From: JBJXGF01 sp046153015
GTDB taxonomy: Bacteria; Actinomycetota; Acidimicrobiia; Acidimicrobiales; CAIXPF01
Direction: 5' to 3'
Assembly: GCA_046153015.1 (NCBI GenBank)
Contig: JBJXGF010000371.1
Location: forward strand, 1 to 40,997
Length of the DNA stretch: 40,997 nt
The translations under genes were made by a program, and so were the position numbers. The notes below the pieces were generated by a model. The model saw only the letters and a list, made by a program, of their open reading frames with translations, was not told the origin of the DNA and did not search any database. Shown one piece after another: positions 40,908 to 40,997 of the stretch (positions are counted from its first letter, which is position 1; each line of letters opens with the position of its first letter).

Positions 40908-40997
40908 GTGCGTTGGTGGGCGGCGGCGGCGTTGCTGCTGGCGGGCTGCTCGGCGGCCGACCCGGCGGCCGTCGCTGCCGTCTCCACCGCCGTTCCT
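40908..40997 (+). CDS. Predicted lipoprotein, 5' end only
   Basis: A GTG at 40908 opens a frame that runs off the right edge after 30 codons. The start 'MRWWAAAALLLAGCSAAD' is a lipoprotein signal peptide: short basic start, hydrophobic core and the lipobox L-A-G-C14. Nothing can be said about the mature protein. No clear Shine-Dalgarno is present in the 25 bases after sucD. Confidence 0.6.
   Translation, partial: MRWWAAAALLLAGCSAADPAAVAAVSTAVP

Overview
The window is one contiguous stretch of a very GC-rich bacterial chromosome, most likely an actinobacterium of the Acidimicrobiia or a close relative. The evidence is the gene order (rpsC to rpsI ribosomal block, then glmM-glmS-acpS-nnr-alr-tsaE-tsaB-rimI-tsaD-groES-groEL), frequent GTG/TTG starts, a GuaB3-type IMP-dehydrogenase-like protein near guaA, and apparent leaderless promoters. 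The lineage is an inference; no rRNA or tRNA gene is present to confirm it. Coding density is very high and almost everything is on the + strand. I see no mobile element, CRISPR array or phage gene.

Region 1 (1-12401) is the S10/spc/alpha ribosomal superoperon: 3' end of rpsC, rplP, rpmC, rpsQ, rplN, rplX, rplE, rpsN (zinc type), rpsH, rplF, rplR, rpsE, rpmD, rplO, secY, adk, then after a hairpin and a new sigma-70-like promoter rpmJ, rpsM, rpsK, rpsD, rpoA, rplQ, truA, and after another promoter rplM-rpsI. map and infA, which commonly lie between adk and rpmJ, are absent here. Many genes are coupled by ATGA or TGATG overlaps. A 16-codon mini-ORF bridges rplF and rplR in the same way.

Region 2 (12398-22911) is a cell-envelope and tRNA-modification run: glmM, an enlarged 1147-aa GlmS-like enzyme, acpS, bifunctional nnr, alr, then tsaE-tsaB-rimI-tsaD (t6A synthesis plus ribosomal N-acetyltransferase). 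The GlmS-like protein keeps the GlmS catalytic residues on both domains but carries about 140 extra residues at the N-terminus, about 115 before the C-tail lysine motif, and about 190 after it. It is the most unusual protein in the window.

Region 3 (22918-25029) is the groES-groEL operon with a sigma-70-like promoter overlapped by a perfect CIRCE operator. Both genes use TTG starts, and the operon ends at a long hairpin shared with a convergent gene.

Region 4 (25034-32705) holds a Tat/Sec-exported CAP-domain protein on the minus strand, a PLP-dependent decarboxylase, guaB3, guaA, and a secreted subtilisin-like protease. Region 5 (32773-38313) has pcrA/uvrD, a TIM-barrel-like lipoprotein, and on the minus strand an orphan GAF-PAS histidine kinase and a membrane-anchored protein that looks like a Rieske domain stripped of its iron-sulfur ligands. 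Region 6 (38373-40997) has a stand-alone B12-binding mutase subunit, sucC-sucD and the first 30 codons of a lipoprotein. The B12 subunit and SucCD fit a methylmalonyl-CoA to succinyl-CoA to succinate route, although the mutase catalytic subunit is not in the window.
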